From positions 992,001-1,056,000 of the forward strand of contig NZ_JAUTAN010000001.1 in assembly GCF_030818655.1 (NCBI RefSeq): a DNA stretch of 64,000 nucleotides. Direction: 5' to 3'. Under the pieces are notes generated by a model. It was not told the origin of the DNA. It ran no database searches and saw only the letters and a program-made list of their open reading frames with translations. This document shows, piece after piece, positions 1 to 10,772 of the stretch (the stretch's first letter is position 1; each line of letters begins with the position of its first letter). Origin of the DNA: Nocardioides zeae (GTDB taxonomy: Bacteria > Actinomycetota > Actinomycetes > Propionibacteriales > Nocardioidaceae). A program made the translations under genes and the position numbers.

Positions 1-2414
1 CGGGCTCGATCGCGGCGTACGCGCTGCGGATCACCGACCTCTGCCCCCTCGAGCACGGCCTGATCTTCGAGCGCTTCCTCAACCCCGAGCGCCCCTCGAT
101 GCCCGACTTCGACATCGACTTCGACGAGCGCCGGCGCACCGAGGTCATCCAGTACGTCGTCAACAAGTACGGCTCGGAGTACGTGGCGTACATCGCGACG
201 TTCGGCCGGATCAAGGCCAAGCAGGCCATCAAGGACGCGGCCCGCGTCCTCGACTACGGCTTCGCCGTCAGCGACAAGATCACCAAGGCGCTGCCCGCCG
301 ACATCATGGGCAAGGGCGTGCCGCTCAAGGAGCTCTTCAACGAGGGCCACAAGCGCTACAACGACGGTGGCGAGTTCCGCGAGCTGCACGCCTCCGACCA
401 CGACGTGCGCACGATCTACGAGACGGCGGTCGGCCTCGAGGGCCAGATCCGCCAGTGGGGCGTGCACGCGGCCGGCGTCATCATGTCGAGCGCGCCGCTG
501 ATCGACGTCGTGCCGATCATGAAGCGCGAGCAGGACGGCGCGATCATCACGCAGTTCGACTACCCGATGTGCGAGTCGCTCGGGCTGGTCAAGATGGACT
601 TCCTCGGTCTGCGCAACCTCACCGTCCTCGACGACGCGGTGCGCAACATCGAGATGAACCGCGGCGAGAAGGTCGTGCTGGAGGAGCTGACCTTCGACGA
701 CCCGGCGACCTACGACCTGCTCTCCCGCGGCGACACGTTGGGTGTGTTCCAGCTCGACGGCGGCCCGATGCGGTCGCTGCTGCGCAGCATGCGTCCCGAC
801 AAGTTCGCCGACATCTCCGCGGTCGGCGCGCTCTACCGCCCGGGCCCGATGGGCGCGGACTCCCACAACAAGTACGCGCGGCGCAAGAACGGCCGGGAGC
901 CGATCGAGCCGATCCACCCCGAGCTCGAGAAGCCCCTCGAGTCGGTGCTGGGCGAGACCTACGGCCTGATCGTCTACCAGGAGCAGGTCATGGAGATCGC
1001 CCAGGTGCTGGCCGGCTTCAGCCTGGGACAGGCCGACAACCTCCGTCGCGCCATGGGCAAGAAGAAGAAGGAGGAGCTCGACAAGCAGTACGCCGGGTTC
1101 CAGGGCGGCATGCTCGAGCGGGGCTACTCGCAGGCGGCGATCACCGCGCTGTGGGAGATCCTGCTCCCCTTCTCCGACTACGCCTTCAACAAGGCGCACT
1201 CGGCGGCGTACGGCGTGGTGTCCTACTGGACGGCGTACCTCAAGGCGAACTACCCGGCGGAGTACATGGCCGCGCTGCTCACCTCGGTGAAGGACGACAA
1301 GGACAAGTCGGCCATCTACCTCAACGAGTGCCGCCGCATGAAGATCCAGGTGCTGCCGCCCGACGTCAACGAGTCGTCCCACAACTTCACCCCGGTCGGC
1401 ACCGACGTGCGCTTCGGTCTCACCGCGGTGCGCAACGTCGGCGCCAACGTCGTCGAGCAGGTCGTGCGGGCGCGGGAGGAGAAGGGGCGGTACACGGACT
1501 TCAACGACTTCATGTCGAAGGTGCCGCTGCAGGCGTGCAACAAGCGCGTCATCGAGTCCCTCATCAAGGCCGGCGCCTTCGACGACATGAAGCACCGTCG
1601 TCGGGCCCTCGTGGCGGTCCACGAGATGGCGGTGGACCAGTACGTCGACATCAAGAAGAACGAGGCCATCGGCCAGGACTCGCTGTTCGGGGGGCTGGAC
1701 GACGCCGACAGCGACGGCGGCGCCTTCGGCGTGACGGTGACGCTGCCGGACATCGACGAGTGGGACAAGATGACGCTGCTGGCCCACGAGCGCGACATGC
1801 TCGGCCTCTACGTCTCCGACCACCCGCTGATGGGTCTCGAGCACGTGCTCGCGCAGGGCACCGACACGACGGTGGGGCAGCTGCTGCTCGGGGAGGACCG
1901 GTCCCACGGCTCCCGCGTGACGGTGAGCGGGCTGGTGACGTCCGTGCAGCGCAAGATCACGAAGAAGGGCGACGCCTGGGCCACGATCACGCTGGAGGAC
2001 CTGGAGGGCGGCATCGAGGTGCTGTTCTTCCCGAGCTCCTACCAGCTCGTGGCGCAGCACCTCGCCCCCGACTCGATCATCCGCGTCACGGGCACGCTGT
2101 CGCGCGACAAGGAGCAGCCGGAGATCCGCGGGCAGGAGGTCAGCGTCCCCGACCTGAGCGACGGCCCGAGCGGTCCCGTGGTCGTCTCGATGCCCTCGAC
2201 GCGGTGCACGGCCCCGGTCGTGGCGCAGCTCAAGAGCGTGCTGGGCGACCACCCCGGGATGACGGAGGTGCACCTGCGCCTGCTGACGCGGGGCACGACG
2301 ACCCTGCTGCGGATCGACGACCGCCTGCGGGTGACCCCGAGCCCGGAGCTCTTCGCCGACCTCAAGCAGCTGCTGGGGCCGGGCTGCCTCGCGGTCGCCG
2401 ACTCCCGTGGCTGA
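1..2414 (+). CDS. dnaE: DNA polymerase III alpha subunit, 3' part
   Basis: This is the C-terminal 803 residues of the replicative polymerase; the reading frame enters the window at base 3 with no start, so the PHP domain and part of the palm lie upstream. The catalytic palm motif PDFDIDFD (from base 102) carries the metal-binding aspartates. A fingers region, a helix-hairpin-helix segment around LRRAMGKKKK (about base 1050) and an OB-fold near bases 1915-2090 (VTVSGLVTSVQRKITKKG) follow in the usual C-family order. The length and domain order fit the DnaE1 type. The stop overlaps the next gene by 8 bases, suggesting co-transcription. Family assignment is secure. Confidence 0.97.
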   Translation, partial: GSIAAYALRITDLCPLEHGLIFERFLNPERPSMPDFDIDFDERRRTEVIQYVVNKYGSEYVAYIATFGRIKAKQAIKDAARVLDYGFAVSDKITKALPADIMGKGVPLKELFNEGHKRYNDGGEFRELHASDHDVRTIYETAVGLEGQIRQWGVHAAGVIMSSAPLIDVVPIMKREQDGAIITQFDYPMCESLGLVKMDFLGLRNLTVLDDAVRNIEMNRGEKVVLEELTFDDPATYDLLSRGDTLGVFQLDGGPMRSLLRSMRPDKFADISAVGALYRPGPMGADSHNKYARRKNGREPIEPIHPELEKPLESVLGETYGLIVYQEQVMEIAQVLAGFSLGQADNLRRAMGKKKKEELDKQYAGFQGGMLERGYSQAAITALWEILLPFSDYAFNKAHSAAYGVVSYWTAYLKANYPAEYMAALLTSVKDDKDKSAIYLNECRRMKIQVLPPDVNESSHNFTPVGTDVRFGLTAVRNVGANVVEQVVRAREEKGRYTDFNDFMSKVPLQACNKRVIESLIKAGAFDDMKHRRRALVAVHEMAVDQYVDIKKNEAIGQDSLFGGLDDADSDGGAFGVTVTLPDIDEWDKMTLLAHERDMLGLYVSDHPLMGLEHVLAQGTDTTVGQLLLGEDRSHGSRVTVSGLVTSVQRKITKKGDAWATITLEDLEGGIEVLFFPSSYQLVAQHLAPDSIIRVTGTLSRDKEQPEIRGQEVSVPDLSDGPSGPVVVSMPSTRCTAPVVAQLKSVLGDHPGMTEVHLRLLTRGTTTLLRIDDRLRVTPSPELFADLKQLLGPGCLAVADSRG

Positions 2415-3021
2415 GCACGGGGCCGCGCGCCCGGCCGACCACCGGGCCGGCCGGACCGTGGGGCTGCGCGCCGACGCGGTGGGGGTCCTGCGGCTCGTGC
2501 ACGTCGGGGTGCAGGTGGGCGTCGTCGGCGCCCTGCTGTGGGTCTGGTGGTGGCACCCGGGGTCGGGTGTCGCGTCCGGAGGCGAGTTCTACCCGCGGGT
2601 GACGAGCATCGAGGGCACGATCACGGGCACGGCGGCCTACCTCGTGGTGGCCGGGGCCGCCGGTGGCGTGGTCGGCGCCGTCGCCGCCTGGTGGCACCGC
2701 GACCGTCCGTGGATGGGCCTGGTGGGCGCCGTCGTCGCGGCCGCCGTGGGCGGCGTCGTGCTGGCCTGGCTCGGTCACCTGCTCGGTCCGGAGGACCCGG
2801 CGACGGTCGCGGCCCGCAGCGCCGACGGCACGAGGGTCCCCTACGAGCTGGTCGTCGAGGGCTGGGGGCCCTACGCCGCGATGCCCGCCGGTGCGGTGAC
2901 GATCCTGGCGCTGGCGTTCCTCCTCCTGGGGAGGAGCAGCGACCGGGCGGTCGCCGAGGAGCCCACGGGCCCGAGGGACCCCACGGACCCCATGGACGCG
3001 GGCCGACGGGTCCACGCGTAG
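2407..3021 (+). CDS. Four-helix membrane protein of unknown function
   Basis: The product is 204 residues with about four hydrophobic segments (roughly residues 26-46, 72-94, 100-124 and 156-175) and a charged, Pro-rich C-tail. It starts with GTG inside the end of dnaE (8-base overlap), so translation is probably coupled to the polymerase gene. A Gly-Pro-Glu-Asp stretch between helices 3 and 4 is reminiscent of DUF2567-type actinobacterial membrane proteins, but I do not recognise the family with certainty. No catalytic motif is visible. Base and codon use match its neighbours. Confidence 0.75.
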   Translation: MAEHGAARPADHRAGRTVGLRADAVGVLRLVHVGVQVGVVGALLWVWWWHPGSGVASGGEFYPRVTSIEGTITGTAAYLVVAGAAGGVVGAVAAWWHRDRPWMGLVGAVVAAAVGGVVLAWLGHLLGPEDPATVAARSADGTRVPYELVVEGWGPYAAMPAGAVTILALAFLLLGRSSDRAVAEEPTGPRDPTDPMDAGRRVHA

Positions 3022-3099
3022 AGCGACCCCAGCAGGGGTAGGCCCCGTGCGTCGTGGCTGACCGGGGTCGCGACCGCACGGCGACGAGGGGGAAGCACG

Positions 3100-4884
3100 A
3101 TGAGCACGCAGCCACCGGACGGCACCGGCCGACCCGAGGACGGACCGACGCAGCCGTCGAGCCCGTCGGGCTGGCCCCCGCACCCGCAGCAGGGCTACCC
3201 GCAGCAGCCGGGCTATCCCCAGCGGCCCGGCTACCCGCAGGGCCCGCCGCCCCCGCCGTGGATCGGTCCGGGGGAGTACGGCCAGCACCCCGGACAGCAC
3301 CCTAGACAGCACCCGGGCCAGCACCCGGGCCAGCACCCGGCGCCGCGTCGCCGCGGCCGGTGGATCGCCGGCGGCGTCGCGGGCGTGCTCGGCCTGTCGC
3401 TGATCGGTGGGGGCGTCTGGGCGTGGCAGGCGTACTTCGCGACCGGCCCGCAGGCGGCCGAGGCGTTGCCGGCGGACACGTTGTTCTACGTCGGGCTCGA
3501 CCTCGACCCGAGCGGTCAGCAGAAGCTCGCGGCGCTCGACTTCCTCGAGAAGTTCCCGGCGTTCGACCAGGAGGTCGGCCTCGACCGGGACGACGACGTC
3601 CGCCGGGAGATCTTCGACGGCATCATCGGCGGCTCGCCCTGCGACGACCTCGACTTCGACGACGACGTGGCGCCCTGGCTGGGCGACCGCTTCGGCGTCG
3701 CCGTCGTGCCGGCGAGCGGGGACCGGCCGCAGGTGCCGGAGCTCGGCGGCGACGTCGTCGTCGTGGTGCAGGTCGACGACGCCGACGGCGCGGAGGCGGC
3801 GATGGACGACCTCGCCGACTGCTCGGGCGCGGGCGACGAGCTCGGCTGGGCGATCGACGGCGGCTGGATGGTCGTCACCGACTCCGACGACCTGGCCGAG
3901 GACGTGCTGGCGGACGCGGCCGACGACCCGCTGACGTCCGACGACACCTACCAGCGGTGGATCGACGAGGCCGGCGATGCCGGCATCCTCAGCGCCTACG
4001 CGGCGCCCGAGAGCGCCACGCGCGTCGTCCAGGGCCTCGTCGACGACGGGGTCATCGACGCGGCGTACGAGGACGAGGCCCTCGAGAGCGCGGAGGACTT
4101 CCAGGGTGCGGCGCTGACGCTCCGCTTCGCCGACGGCGGGCTCGAGCTCGAGACGGCGACGCAGGCCACGACGGACGGCGACGCGCCGCGGCTGACCGAC
4201 GGCACGGCCGGCGAGCTGGCGGGCGACCTGCCCGCGGACACGGCGGCGGTGGCGGCGGTGGGCCTGGCGGACGGGTGGTACGACGCGCTGCTCGACCAGG
4301 TCGAGGCGAGCGGCGTCGACCGGAGCGAGATCGACGACGCGGTCGCCGACCTCGAGGACGAGACCGGTTGGAGCCTGCCGGAGGACGTCGAGACGCTGCT
4401 CGGGCAGGGCGTCGCGCTGTCCGTCGGCGGGGGCGTCGACCTCGACGCGCTCGAGGACGGCGACATCGAGGGCGCCGAGGTCGGTGCGACCGTGCGCTCC
4501 GGTGACGCGGACGCCATCGCCGACCTGGTGGACGAGCTCCTCGACGCCACGGACGCGCCGAGCGACCTCGACCTCAACGTGACCGAGGGCGAGGACGGCA
4601 CGACGGTGGGGAGCCCCTCCTCGGGCTACGCCGACGACCTCGCGACGTCCGGGGGCCTGGACGGCTCCGACCTCTTCCGCGACGTGGTGCCGGAGACCGA
4701 CGACGTGCACGCCCTGCTGTTCGTCGACGTCACCGCGGACGGCGGGTGGCTGGCCGACCTGCTGCGTGAGGACGGCGACGACGAGCTCGCCGACAACGTG
4801 GAGCCGCTGGCCGCGCTGGGCCTGTCGGTGCGGGTCGACGGCGACGTCGCCCACACGCTCCTGCGGGTGACGACGACGGACTGA
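3100..4884 (+). CDS. DUF3352-type membrane-anchored protein
   Basis: The product is 594 residues. An N-terminal cytoplasmic tail of about 85 residues is rich in Pro, Gln, Gly and His and includes five tandem GQHP-like repeats. One transmembrane helix follows (about residues 87-108), then a long, very acidic extracytoplasmic domain that begins [20 protein letters not shown], typical of DUF3352 proteins. The start ATG has a purine-rich ribosome site (AGGGGGAAG). Function is unknown. The Asp/Glu content of the exported part suggests a cation-binding or wall-associated role, which is inference only. It converges on the ybaK-like gene. Confidence 0.82.
   Translation: MSTQPPDGTGRPEDGPTQPSSPSGWPPHPQQGYPQQPGYPQRPGYPQGPPPPPWIGPGEYGQHPGQHPRQHPGQHPGQHPAPRRRGRWIAGGVAGVLGLSLIGGGVWAWQAYFATGPQAAEALPADTLFYVGLDLDPSGQQKLAALDFLEKFPAFDQEVGLDRDDDVRREIFDGIIGGSPCDDLDFDDDVAPWLGDRFGVAVVPASGDRPQVPELGGDVVVVVQVDDADGAEAAMDDLADCSGAGDELGWAIDGGWMVVTDSDDLAEDVLADAADDPLTSDDTYQRWIDEAGDAGILSAYAAPESATRVVQGLVDDGVIDAAYEDEALESAEDFQGAALTLRFADGGLELETATQATTDGDAPRLTDGTAGELAGDLPADTAAVAAVGLADGWYDALLDQVEASGVDRSEIDDAVADLEDETGWSLPEDVETLLGQGVALSVGGGVDLDALEDGDIEGAEVGATVRSGDADAIADLVDELLDATDAPSDLDLNVTEGEDGTTVGSPSSGYADDLATSGGLDGSDLFRDVVPETDDVHALLFVDVTADGGWLADLLREDGDDELADNVEPLAALGLSVRVDGDVAHTLLRVTTTD
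3280..3339 (+). repeat. 12-bp in-frame minisatellite, five copies
   Basis: Five contiguous 12-base units, close to GGCCAGCACCCG, encode [16 protein letters not shown] and GQHP in the cytoplasmic tail of the DUF3352-type protein. Units 4 and 5 are identical and the others differ by one to three bases. Copy number could change by slippage without breaking the frame. Confidence 0.9.
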
Positions 4885-4886
4885 CG

Positions 4887-4902
4887 CGGCCGGCAGCGGC
4901 CG
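4887..4902. terminator. Small hairpin between convergent genes
   Basis: GGCCG-gcag-CGGCC, extended by one pair, lies in the 24-base gap between the DUF3352-type gene and the minus-strand ybaK-like gene. The stem is short and there is no T-run, so a terminator role is only plausible from position. Confidence 0.3.
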
Positions 4903-4908
4903 GGCGCC

Positions 4909-5407
4909 TCAGTCGCGCGCGACCGGCGCGACCACTGCGCCGGTCGCCGCGACGAGGTCGGCCGGTCGCAGCTCGATGTCGAGCCCGCGGCGGCCCCCGG
5001 AGACGAGCACGGTGGCGTGGTCGAGGGCCGGAGGCGTCGACGACCGTCCGCAGCGCGCGCTTCTGCCCCACGGGGGAGATGCCGCCGACGACGTACCCGG
5101 TGGTCCGCTCGGCGGCCGCCACCTCGGCGAGCCGTGCCCTGCGGGCTCCGAGCGCGGCGGCGACCGCCTTGAGGTCGAGCGTGCCCGCGACCGGCACGAC
5201 GCCGACGCAGAGCTCGCCGTCGGCGTCGACGACGATCGTCTTGAGCACGCGGGACGGGTCGACGCCGAGCGCCGTGGCGGCCTCGTCGCCGTAGGACTGC
5301 GCGCGGGGGTCGTGCTCGTAGGGGTGCAGCTCGAACCACGTGCCCGCCGCGGTGAGCGCGGCGGTTGCGGGGGTGCCACCGCTCCCGGTGCCGCGCTTCC
5401 TGGCCAC
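4909..5407 (-). pseudogene. ybaK: YbaK/EbsC-type Cys-tRNA(Pro) deacylase, frameshifted
   Basis: YbaK proteins hydrolyse mischarged Cys-tRNA(Pro). The frame from 5407 reads a good YbaK domain ([19 protein letters not shown], then [18 protein letters not shown]) and then turns to nonsense near base 5030. The expected C-terminus ([20 protein letters not shown] ... VAPVARD) continues in another frame to the stop at 4909. Removing one base in the GGGCCGG run at 5025-5031 restores a 165-residue protein of normal family length. It is therefore either a 1-base insertion inactivating the last quarter or a sequencing error. The clean 3' frame argues for an error or a very recent lesion. Confidence 0.88.
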
Positions 5408-5440
5408 GGGCCCGAGCGTAGGCCCGGAGGCGGCGGTCGA

Positions 5441-6148
5441 CTAGTTGGGGGACCAGCCGGTGCGGTTGAGGTGGGTGGCGGGCAGGGAGGGGATCACGTT
5501 GATCGCCCGCAGCTCGGACGAGAACATCTCGGCCAGCAGCGCGTAGCGCTCCTCCGGGTCGGACGTCTCCAGCAGCCGCTGGCGGTCGGACAGGGGGAGC
5601 GGCGCGACGGCCGACATCGCCCAGGAGCGGTAGACGGGGTCGGCGGGCAGCGAGCCCTCCACCACCGTGCCGCCGAGGTCGGCGATGACCGCCTGGTACG
5701 CCGCGAACAAGGCCCCGGTGTGCTCGACGGCGCCCTCCGTGGGCGGCGCCAGCCGTTCGGGCAGCACCGCGACGTCCCCGACGGGGAAGGGCCCGGAGAC
5801 GTCGAGGGCGTCGAGCCGGATCCGGTCGCGGCAGACGGCGACGACCTCGTAGGTCCCGTCGCCGGAGTCCTCGACCTCGGTCAGCTGCAGGCGGCACCCG
5901 ACGCGGTGCAGCGACTGGTTGCCCCGGCTGCCGACCTCGTAGCCGTCGCGGATCGCGACCGAGCCGAAGAGGCGCTGCGCCGGGTCGGGGATCGTCTCGA
6001 GGTGGCGGACGAGCGCGACGTACCGGTCCTCGAAGACGCGCAGCGGCACCGTCAGGCCCGGGAAGAGGACGGACCCGAGGGGGAACATGGGCAGGCGTTC
6101 GGTGGCGTCGCCCTCGGCCCCGCCGGCCCCGCCTGCGCTCTCGGTCAC
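5441..6148 (-). CDS. Lon N-terminal (substrate-binding) domain protein
   Basis: The product is 235 residues and consists of a LON substrate-binding domain without ATPase or protease parts. It opens [20 protein letters not shown], the hallmark of the domain, and contains [16 protein letters not shown]. Such stand-alone proteins are common in actinobacteria and their substrates are unknown. The GTG start is chosen because a TAGGGT hexamer lies 6 bases upstream, consistent with a leaderless transcript. It is divergent from hisD. Confidence 0.88.
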   Translation of the reverse strand: MTESAGGAGGAEGDATERLPMFPLGSVLFPGLTVPLRVFEDRYVALVRHLETIPDPAQRLFGSVAIRDGYEVGSRGNQSLHRVGCRLQLTEVEDSGDGTYEVVAVCRDRIRLDALDVSGPFPVGDVAVLPERLAPPTEGAVEHTGALFAAYQAVIADLGGTVVEGSLPADPVYRSWAMSAVAPLPLSDRQRLLETSDPEERYALLAEMFSSELRAINVIPSLPATHLNRTGWSPN

Positions 6149-6154
6149 GTCCCG

Positions 6155-6160
6155 ACCCTA
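6155..6160 (-). promoter_or_regulatory. Leaderless -10 (TAGGGT) for the LON-domain gene
   Basis: TAGGGT is followed by six bases and the GTG start at 6148. The 15-base string TAGGGTCGGGACGTG is identical to the one before the TIGR03085 gene at 12691. Confidence 0.6.
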
Positions 6161-6213
6161 GGTGATGCGTCCCACCCGGAGGCCGCGGTGCGGCTCCGAC
6201 GGGCCCCGCGGCC

Positions 6214-6219
6214 TAGAAT
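6214..6219 (+). promoter_or_regulatory. Leaderless -10 (TAGAAT) for the his operon
   Basis: TAGAAT, one mismatch from TATAAT, ends 7 bases before the hisD ATG. There is no ribosome-binding sequence between them, so transcription probably starts at or next to the A of the start codon. Confidence 0.65.
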
Positions 6220-6226
6220 CGGGGCC

Positions 6227-7549
6227 ATGTCCTCATCCGCATCCGGCGCGCTGCTGCGCCGCATCGACCTGCGTGGAGCGACCCCCGGTTCCCTCGACTA
6301 CCGGGCCGTGGTGCCGCGCGCCGACTTCGACGTCGAGGCGGCCGTGCCGGCGGTGCATGCGATCACGGAGGCGGTGCGCGAGCGCGGCGTCGAGGCCATC
6401 CTCGAGCTGGGTGCCCGGTTCGACGGCGTGGAGCTCGACGACATCCGCGTGCCGGAGGGTGCGACGCAGCGCGCGCTCGCCGAGCTCGACCCGGCCATCC
6501 GCGCGGGGCTCGACGAGTCGATCGCGCGGCTGCGGAAGACGTCCGCCGCGGAGCTGGAGGCCGACGTCGTCACCGACCTCGGCCCCGGAGCGCGGGTGAC
6601 CCACCGCAAGGTCGCGGTCGACCGGGTCGGCCTCTACGTGCCCGGCGGCCTCGCGCCGCTGGTCTCGAGCGTGCTCATGAACGTCGTGCCGGCGCAGGTC
6701 GCGGGCGTCGGCTCCATCGCGCTGGCCAGCCCGCCGCAGAAGGAGTTCGGCGGCTCGGTGCACCCGACGATCCTCGCGGCCTGCGCGCTGCTGGGCGTCG
6801 ACGAGGTGTACGCGGTGGGCGGGGCCCAGGCGGTCGCCATGTTCGCCTACGGCACGGGCCCGTGCCGCAAGGTCGACCTGGTGACGGGGCCGGGCAACAT
6901 CTACGTCGTGACGGCGAAGCGCCTGCTCAAGGGCCTCGTCGGCATCGACTCCGAGGCGGGCCCCACGGAGATCGCCATCCTGGCCGACGACTCGGCGGAC
7001 CCGGCGTTCGTCGCCGCCGACCTCATCAGCCAGGCGGAGCACGACCCGCTGGCCGCGGCGGTGCTCGTCACGCCGAGCACGACGCTGGCCGACGACGTGG
7101 AGGCCGAGCTGGAGAGGCAGATCGGGGCCACGAAGCACACCGAGCGGATCCGCACGGCGCTGACGGGGGAGCAGTCCGGCGTCGTGCTGGTCGACGACCT
7201 CGAGCAGGGTGTCGCCGTGGTGGACGCCTACGCGGCGGAGCACCTCGAGATCCAGACCGTGGACGCGGCGGCGTGGGCGGCGCGCGTGCGCAACGCGGGC
7301 GCGATCTTCGTCGGCGGCTTCGCCCCGGTGAGCCTCGGCGACTACTGCGCCGGGTCCAACCACGTGCTGCCCACGGGCGGCTGTGCCTGCCACTCCTCGG
7401 GCCTGTCGGTGCGCGCGTTCACCAAGTCGGTGCACGTGGTCGAGTACGACCGCCAGGGTCTCGACGACGTCGCCGACCACGTCGTCACCCTCGCCGAGGC
7501 CGAGGACCTGCCCGGTCACGGCGCCGCGGTGAAGGTGCGGTTCTCGTGA
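6227..7549 (+). CDS. hisD: Histidinol dehydrogenase
   Basis: HisD carries out the last two oxidations of histidine synthesis (histidinol to histidine) with NAD and zinc. The protein is 440 residues, the normal size. Visible motifs are LYVPGG (dinucleotide region), [15 protein letters not shown] (zinc ligands), AAEHLEIQT (catalytic Glu-His) and [13 protein letters not shown] (zinc ligands). The ATG at 6227 fits the family N-terminus and is preceded by a TAGAAT box. It is first in the his operon and its stop overlaps hisC by four bases (GTGA). Confidence 0.97.
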   Translation: MSSSASGALLRRIDLRGATPGSLDYRAVVPRADFDVEAAVPAVHAITEAVRERGVEAILELGARFDGVELDDIRVPEGATQRALAELDPAIRAGLDESIARLRKTSAAELEADVVTDLGPGARVTHRKVAVDRVGLYVPGGLAPLVSSVLMNVVPAQVAGVGSIALASPPQKEFGGSVHPTILAACALLGVDEVYAVGGAQAVAMFAYGTGPCRKVDLVTGPGNIYVVTAKRLLKGLVGIDSEAGPTEIAILADDSADPAFVAADLISQAEHDPLAAAVLVTPSTTLADDVEAELERQIGATKHTERIRTALTGEQSGVVLVDDLEQGVAVVDAYAAEHLEIQTVDAAAWAARVRNAGAIFVGGFAPVSLGDYCAGSNHVLPTGGCACHSSGLSVRAFTKSVHVVEYDRQGLDDVADHVVTLAEAEDLPGHGAAVKVRFS

Positions 7550-8697
7550 CCGCGGGGGACACGGCGGCCGACGACACGAGCTGGCTCCCGCTCCGCGAGG
7601 AGCTCGCGGGCATCGCCCCGTACGGCGCGCCCCAGCTCGACGTGCCGGTGCAGCTCAACGTCAACGAGAACCCGTACGGCCCGTCCGAGGCCTGCGTCGC
7701 CGACATCGCCGAGGCGGTGGCGGAGGCGGCGCGCACGCTCAACCGCTACCCCGACCGGGAGTTCGTGGCGTTGCGGACCGCGCTCGCGGCGTACCTCTCC
7801 CGGGACGTGGCGGCCGGCCAGGCGCCGATCACGCCCGAGCAGGTGTGGGCCGCGAACGGCTCCAACGAGGTGATGCTGCAGCTCCTGCAGGCCTTCGGCG
7901 GACCGGGACGCACGGCGCTGAGCTTCGCGCCGACCTACTCGATGTACCCGGAGTACGCGCGCGACAGCAACACCGCGTGGGTGGCCGGGCGCCGCCGCGA
8001 GGACTTCGCGCTCGACCTCGACGCGGCGACGGGGCTCATCGCGGAGCACCGGCCCAGCGTCGTGCTCCTGCCGAGCCCCAACAACCCGACGGGCACGGCG
8101 CTGCCGCCCGCCGCGGTCGACGCCCTGTGCGCCGCCGCGGCCGAGCACGGCAACGACGGTCGCGGCGGTCTCGTGGTGGTCGACGAGGCGTACGGCGAGT
8201 TCCGGCGCGCCGGCACCCCGAGCGCCATCGAGCTGCTGCCGACCCACCGCAACCTCGTCGTGTCGCGCACCATGAGCAAGGCGTTCGCCGGTGCCGGGCT
8301 GCGGCTGGGCTACCTGGCCGCCGCCCCGGCCGTGACCGACGCGATCCGCGTCGTACGGCTGCCCTACCACCTGTCGGCGACCACGCAGGCCACGGCGCTC
8401 GCCGCCCTGCGCCACACCGACGAGCTGCTCGGCCAGGTCGACGCGCTCCGTGGCGAGCGCGACCTGCTCGTCGACTGGCTGCGGGAGCAGGGCCACGACG
8501 TGGCGGAGTCCGACGCCAACTTCGTGCTCTTCGGCCGGTTCGCCGACCGGCACGCCGTGTGGCGTGGCCTGCTCGACCACGGCGTCCTCATCCGCGAGAC
8601 CGGCCCCGACGGCTGGCTGCGCGTCTCGGTCGGCACCCCGGCCGAGATGGCGGCCTTCCGCGACGCCCTCACGATCGTCACCAAGGAGAACCAGTGA
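7546..8697 (+). CDS. hisC: Histidinol-phosphate aminotransferase
   Basis: HisC is a PLP enzyme that makes histidinol phosphate from imidazole acetol phosphate and glutamate. The 383-residue protein has the fold-type I signatures [11 protein letters not shown] near the N-terminus, [16 protein letters not shown], and the PLP-lysine segment [17 protein letters not shown]. It begins with GTG overlapping the hisD stop, giving translational coupling. It overlaps hisB in the same way. Confidence 0.96.
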   Translation: MTAGDTAADDTSWLPLREELAGIAPYGAPQLDVPVQLNVNENPYGPSEACVADIAEAVAEAARTLNRYPDREFVALRTALAAYLSRDVAAGQAPITPEQVWAANGSNEVMLQLLQAFGGPGRTALSFAPTYSMYPEYARDSNTAWVAGRRREDFALDLDAATGLIAEHRPSVVLLPSPNNPTGTALPPAAVDALCAAAAEHGNDGRGGLVVVDEAYGEFRRAGTPSAIELLPTHRNLVVSRTMSKAFAGAGLRLGYLAAAPAVTDAIRVVRLPYHLSATTQATALAALRHTDELLGQVDALRGERDLLVDWLREQGHDVAESDANFVLFGRFADRHAVWRGLLDHGVLIRETGPDGWLRVSVGTPAEMAAFRDALTIVTKENQ

Positions 8698-9308
8698 GCA
8701 CCCCCCGCACCGCACGCCTCGAGCGCACCACGAGCGAGTCGAAGATCCTCGTCGAGATCGACGTCGACGGCTCGGGCACGCACGACATCTCGACCGGCGT
8801 CGGGTTCTATGACCACATGCTCACGGCCTTCGCCCGGCACGCGCTCGTCGACCTCACGGTCCGGGCCGAGGGCGACACCTGGATCGACGCCCACCACACG
8901 GTGGAGGACTCGGCGATCGTGCTGGGGCAGGCGATCCGGGAGGCGCTCGGGGACAAGAAGGGCACGCGGCGCTTCGGCGACGCGACCGTGCCGCTCGACG
9001 AGGCGCTCGTGCAGGCCGTCGTCGACATCTCCGGGCGGCCCTACTGCGTGCACACCGGGGAGCCGGAGGGGCAGCAGTACGTGCAGCTGGGCGGCTCGGG
9101 CGTGTCCTACCTCGGCTCGCTGACCAAGCACGTCTTCGAGACCATCGCCTTCCACGGCCACCTGGCGCTCCACGTGCGCGTGCTGGCCGGCCGGGAGCCG
9201 CACCACATCGTCGAGACGCAGTTCAAGGCGTTCGCCCGGGCCTTCCGCGACGCGGTCGCGCTCGACCCGCGCGAGACCGGCGTGCCCTCGACCAAGGGCA
9301 CGCTGTGA
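8694..9308 (+). CDS. hisB: Imidazoleglycerol-phosphate dehydratase
   Basis: HisB dehydrates imidazoleglycerol phosphate using manganese. The protein is 204 residues, the size of the monofunctional actinobacterial enzyme without the phosphatase domain. Both metal-binding repeats are present: HHTVEDS in the first half and HHIVETQ in the second, with GVGFYDHML before them. The GTG start overlaps the hisC stop. Histidinol phosphatase must be encoded elsewhere. Confidence 0.96.
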   Translation: MSTPRTARLERTTSESKILVEIDVDGSGTHDISTGVGFYDHMLTAFARHALVDLTVRAEGDTWIDAHHTVEDSAIVLGQAIREALGDKKGTRRFGDATVPLDEALVQAVVDISGRPYCVHTGEPEGQQYVQLGGSGVSYLGSLTKHVFETIAFHGHLALHVRVLAGREPHHIVETQFKAFARAFRDAVALDPRETGVPSTKGTL

Positions 9309-9964
9309 CGGCACCCGCACGCCCCGAGGGCGAGCGGCCCACCGTCGTCGTCCTCGACTACGGCTCGGGCAACCTCCGCTCGGCCGTGCGCGCCGTCGAG
9401 CGCGCCGGGGCCGAGGTCGTGCTGACCGCCGACAAGCAGGCGGCGCTCGACGCCGACGGCCTGCTGGTGCCGGGCGTGGGGGCGTACGCCGCGTGCATGG
9501 CCGGCCTGCGCGCCGTGAAGGGCGACGAGATCATCGGGCGGCGCCTCGCGGGCGGGCGCCCGGTCCTGGGCATCTGCGTGGGCATGCAGATCCTCTTCGG
9601 CCGGGGCATCGAGCACGGGGTCGAGACCGTCGGGTGCGACGAGTGGCCGGGCACGGTCGAGCGCCTCGAGGCGCCGGTGGTGCCGCACATGGGCTGGAAC
9701 ACGGTGCAGGTGCCGGAGGGCTCGGCGCTGTTCGCCGGCGTCGAGTCGGAGCGGTTCTACTTCGTGCACTCCTACGCGGCCCGCCGCTGGGAGCTCGTGA
9801 CCAACGACCGCACCCGCGCGCCCCTCGTCACGTGGGCCGAGCACGGGGGCGACCGGTTCGTCGCCGCCGTCGAGAACGGTCCCCTGTGGGCCACCCAGTT
9901 CCACCCCGAGAAGTCGGGCGACGCCGGCGCGGCCCTGCTGCGCAACTGGGTCGCCACGCTCTGA
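9305..9964 (+). CDS. hisH: Imidazole glycerol phosphate synthase, glutaminase subunit
   Basis: HisH supplies ammonia from glutamine to HisF. It is 219 residues, a class I glutamine amidotransferase with the nucleophile in [10 protein letters not shown] and the His-Glu of the triad in QFHPEKSGD. It begins with DYGSGNLRS as expected, and GTG overlaps the hisB stop. HisH and HisF are separated by priA, as is usual in this phylum. Confidence 0.96.
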   Translation: MTAPARPEGERPTVVVLDYGSGNLRSAVRAVERAGAEVVLTADKQAALDADGLLVPGVGAYAACMAGLRAVKGDEIIGRRLAGGRPVLGICVGMQILFGRGIEHGVETVGCDEWPGTVERLEAPVVPHMGWNTVQVPEGSALFAGVESERFYFVHSYAARRWELVTNDRTRAPLVTWAEHGGDRFVAAVENGPLWATQFHPEKSGDAGAALLRNWVATL

Positions 9965-10031
9965 CCTCCCGGCCGTCGCTCGGCCGATCGACACGGAACC
10001 GCGGGAAAGACCGCAAGAAAGGCAGGCCGCC

Positions 10032-10772
10032 GTGCCCGCGACGTACCTCGAGCTCCTCCCCGCCGTCGACATCAAGGGGGGACAGGCCGTCCAGCTCGTG
10101 CAGGGCATCGACGGGTCCGAGAAGCGCTTCGGCGACCCGATCGAGGCCGCCCTGCGCTGGCAGGACGCCGGCGCCGAGTGGCTGCACCTTGTCGACCTCG
10201 ACGGCGCCTTCGGCGTCGGGACCAACCGGGCGCTGCAGGCCGAGATCGTGGGCCGCCTCGACATCGCCGTCGAGATGAGCGGTGGCATCCGCGACGACGA
10301 GTCCCTCGAGGCGGCGCTGGCCACCGGCTGCCGTCGGGTGAACATCGGCACGGCTGCCATCGAGAACCCCGCGTGGTGCGCCCGCGCGATCGCGACGCAC
10401 GGCGACCGGATCGCGATCGGCCTCGACGTGCGCGGCCGCACGCTCGCCGCCCGGGGCTGGACGAGCGAGGGCGGCGACCTCTACGAGACGCTGGCCCGGC
10501 TCGACGCCGAGGGGTGCGCGCGCTACGTCGTCACCGACGTCAACAAGGACGGCATGCTCGCCGGGCCCAACCTGGAGCTGCTGCGCGACGTGTGCGCCGC
10601 GACGTCGCGTCCCGTCGTCGCGTCGGGAGGGGTGACCACGCTCGACGACATCCGGGCGCTCATGGAGCTCGTGCCGCTGGGCGTGGAGGGTGCGATCGCC
10701 GGCACGGCGCTGTACGAGGGTCGCTTCACGCTCGAGGACGCGCTGGTGCTGACGAAGGGCGCGGGCGCGTGA
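10032..10772 (+). CDS. priA: PriA: phosphoribosyl isomerase (HisA/TrpF)
   Basis: PriA isomerises both ProFAR (histidine) and PRA (tryptophan) in actinobacteria that lack a separate TrpF. The 246-residue barrel starts [17 protein letters not shown] with the catalytic Asp, and has [29 protein letters not shown] and a phosphate site in [12 protein letters not shown]. The sequence alone cannot prove dual activity; it is inferred from phylum and position. A 67-base gap separates it from hisH. The GTG start follows a purine-rich stretch about 12 bases upstream, so it may have some independent translation. Confidence 0.9.
   Translation: MPATYLELLPAVDIKGGQAVQLVQGIDGSEKRFGDPIEAALRWQDAGAEWLHLVDLDGAFGVGTNRALQAEIVGRLDIAVEMSGGIRDDESLEAALATGCRRVNIGTAAIENPAWCARAIATHGDRIAIGLDVRGRTLAARGWTSEGGDLYETLARLDAEGCARYVVTDVNKDGMLAGPNLELLRDVCAATSRPVVASGGVTTLDDIRALMELVPLGVEGAIAGTALYEGRFTLEDALVLTKGAGA

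Noticed and set aside
3100-4884. GQHP repeat as a metal-binding histidine domain
   Set aside because: It lies in the cytoplasmic tail and only five His are present; slippage repeats explain it equally well.
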